This document shows positions 5,648 to 6,274 of a stretch of DNA of 6,274 nucleotides, piece by piece. Every line of letters starts with the position of its first letter. Positions within the stretch are counted from its first letter, which is position 1. Location: contig DFHP01000178.1 in NCBI GenBank assembly GCA_002371335.1, positions 1 to 6,274 of the forward strand. Direction: 5' to 3'. The notes below the pieces were generated by a model. The model saw only the letters and a program-made list of their open reading frames with translations, made no database searches and had not been told where the DNA came from. The DNA is from Eubacterium sp. UBA3720 (GTDB lineage Bacteria; Bacillota; Clostridia; Lachnospirales; Lachnospiraceae). The position numbers and the translations under genes are program-made.

Positions 5648-6274
5648 TTAAGAATTAAATCTCTGCAAAACGGTACGAAATCTGCTGATCCTTCGGCGTT
5701 TTACCTGATTGGTCTCATATATATAGTAATTCTTATTCTGCAGTCCTATATTCAAAACGATTCCCATTCCGATATACATACTAAGCAGGGAAGTAAGACC
5801 ATAGCTTACAAATGGCAGCGGAGTGCCGGTATTCGGGAACAGTCCGGTAGCGACGCATATGTTTATGAAGCTCTGCACGGCGACCAGCGACGCGATCCCC
5901 GTACAGACAAGAACCCCGGAAACGTCTTTCGCGGTCCGCCCTGTCTTTATGCATTCATAAACTATGAACAGCAGAAGAAAGACAATGAATGCGCACCCTA
6001 TAAAACCAAGCTCCTCTCCTGCCACGGCAAAGATAAAGTCGTTCTGCAGCTCGGCAACGAAATTACCTTTGTTTGATGTAGAAACCTCATTGTTGCTAAG
6101 GCCCTTTCCTGCCAGCTGACCTGATCCGATGGCCGTTATCGAGTTCGACTGCTGGATCGCGTCCTCTGAATATTCTTCATCCTCCGGATTAAAATACGTC
6201 ATGATACGGTCGCGCTGATAGTCTTTTACGATCGGAAGGTTCGTTCTGGTAATAAGAAGCAGAGCAACGCCTCC
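5648..6274 (-). CDS. FtsW/RodA/SpoVE family (SEDS) peptidoglycan glycosyltransferase, C-terminal part
   Basis: An integral membrane protein that polymerises lipid II into glycan strands with a class B PBP partner. The frame is open to the right edge; 208 residues are visible, roughly the C-terminal half of a ~370-450 residue protein. It continues upstream of the Met at 6200-6202 (…LPIVKDYQRDRIMTYFNPED), so that Met is internal. Family motifs: YQRDRI/NPED, QQSNSITAIGSGQLAGKG, and NDFIFAVAGEELGFIG, whose Asp aligns with the essential SEDS aspartate. Three further hydrophobic segments follow, the last containing PLPFVSYGLTS, the counterpart of the usual PFVSYGGSS. The short basic tail (KRRRISRFR) is cytoplasmic. 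Whether it serves elongation (RodA) or division (FtsW) cannot be decided from this part; the dacF-like neighbour favours neither. Its promoter lies outside the window. Confidence 0.92.
   Translation of the reverse strand, partial: GGVALLLITRTNLPIVKDYQRDRIMTYFNPEDEEYSEDAIQQSNSITAIGSGQLAGKGLSNNEVSTSNKGNFVAELQNDFIFAVAGEELGFIGCAFIVFLLLFIVYECIKTGRTAKDVSGVLVCTGIASLVAVQSFINICVATGLFPNTGTPLPFVSYGLTSLLSMYIGMGIVLNIGLQNKNYYIYETNQVKRRRISRFRTVLQRFNS

Noticed and set aside
6200..6202. ATG as the true start of the FtsW/RodA gene
   Set aside because: The frame stays open to the window edge and upstream codons encode LPIVKDYQRDRI, which matches the conserved segment preceding NPED in the family, so the Met is internal.

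Overview
The window looks like chromosomal DNA of a low-to-moderate GC Firmicute. Clostridia, most likely a Lachnospiraceae-type organism, is my best guess. This rests on AGGAGG-type ribosome binding sites, a canonical sigma-A promoter, the hlyD-like/yggS/sepF/ylmH gene order and a strongly acidic SepF. Every supported gene reads on the minus strand, so in biological order the window runs from its right edge to its left. Both ends are cut inside genes.

Right part (about 4590-6274), cell-wall block: the C-terminal two thirds of an FtsW/RodA/SpoVE-family protein, a peptidoglycan glycosyltransferase of the SEDS class. It is followed after 23 bases by a membrane-anchored D-alanyl-D-alanine carboxypeptidase with SxxK, SxN and KTG motifs intact. 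A 13-bp tandem repeat overlaps the carboxypeptidase stop codon.

Middle (about 3876-4589): a 141-residue P-loop protein of unknown function with its own well-formed promoter (TTGTAT-17-TATAAT) and a strong Shine-Dalgarno. It is followed by a 15-bp hairpin and a T6 run, which is an intrinsic terminator or attenuator. The T-run directly abuts the ribosome binding site of the next gene, so any transcript of the downstream operon that starts upstream must pass through this hairpin. An 18-codon open frame runs through it.

Left part (1-3875), division block: an HlyD-like membrane-anchored protein with a TTG start, YggS/YlmE (PLP homeostasis), SepF (FtsZ membrane anchor), YlmH (S4 RNA-binding protein) and the N-terminal third of AroB (3-dehydroquinate synthase). 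Gaps are 40, 27, -1 and 39 bases with no terminator between them, so this is probably one operon. It is the clostridial version of the ylm/sepF cluster.

Taken together the window links wall synthesis and trimming with septum assembly. No mobile element, CRISPR array, tRNA or rRNA is visible. The least explained parts are the small P-loop protein, the HlyD-like protein without a transporter partner, and the leader hairpin between them.
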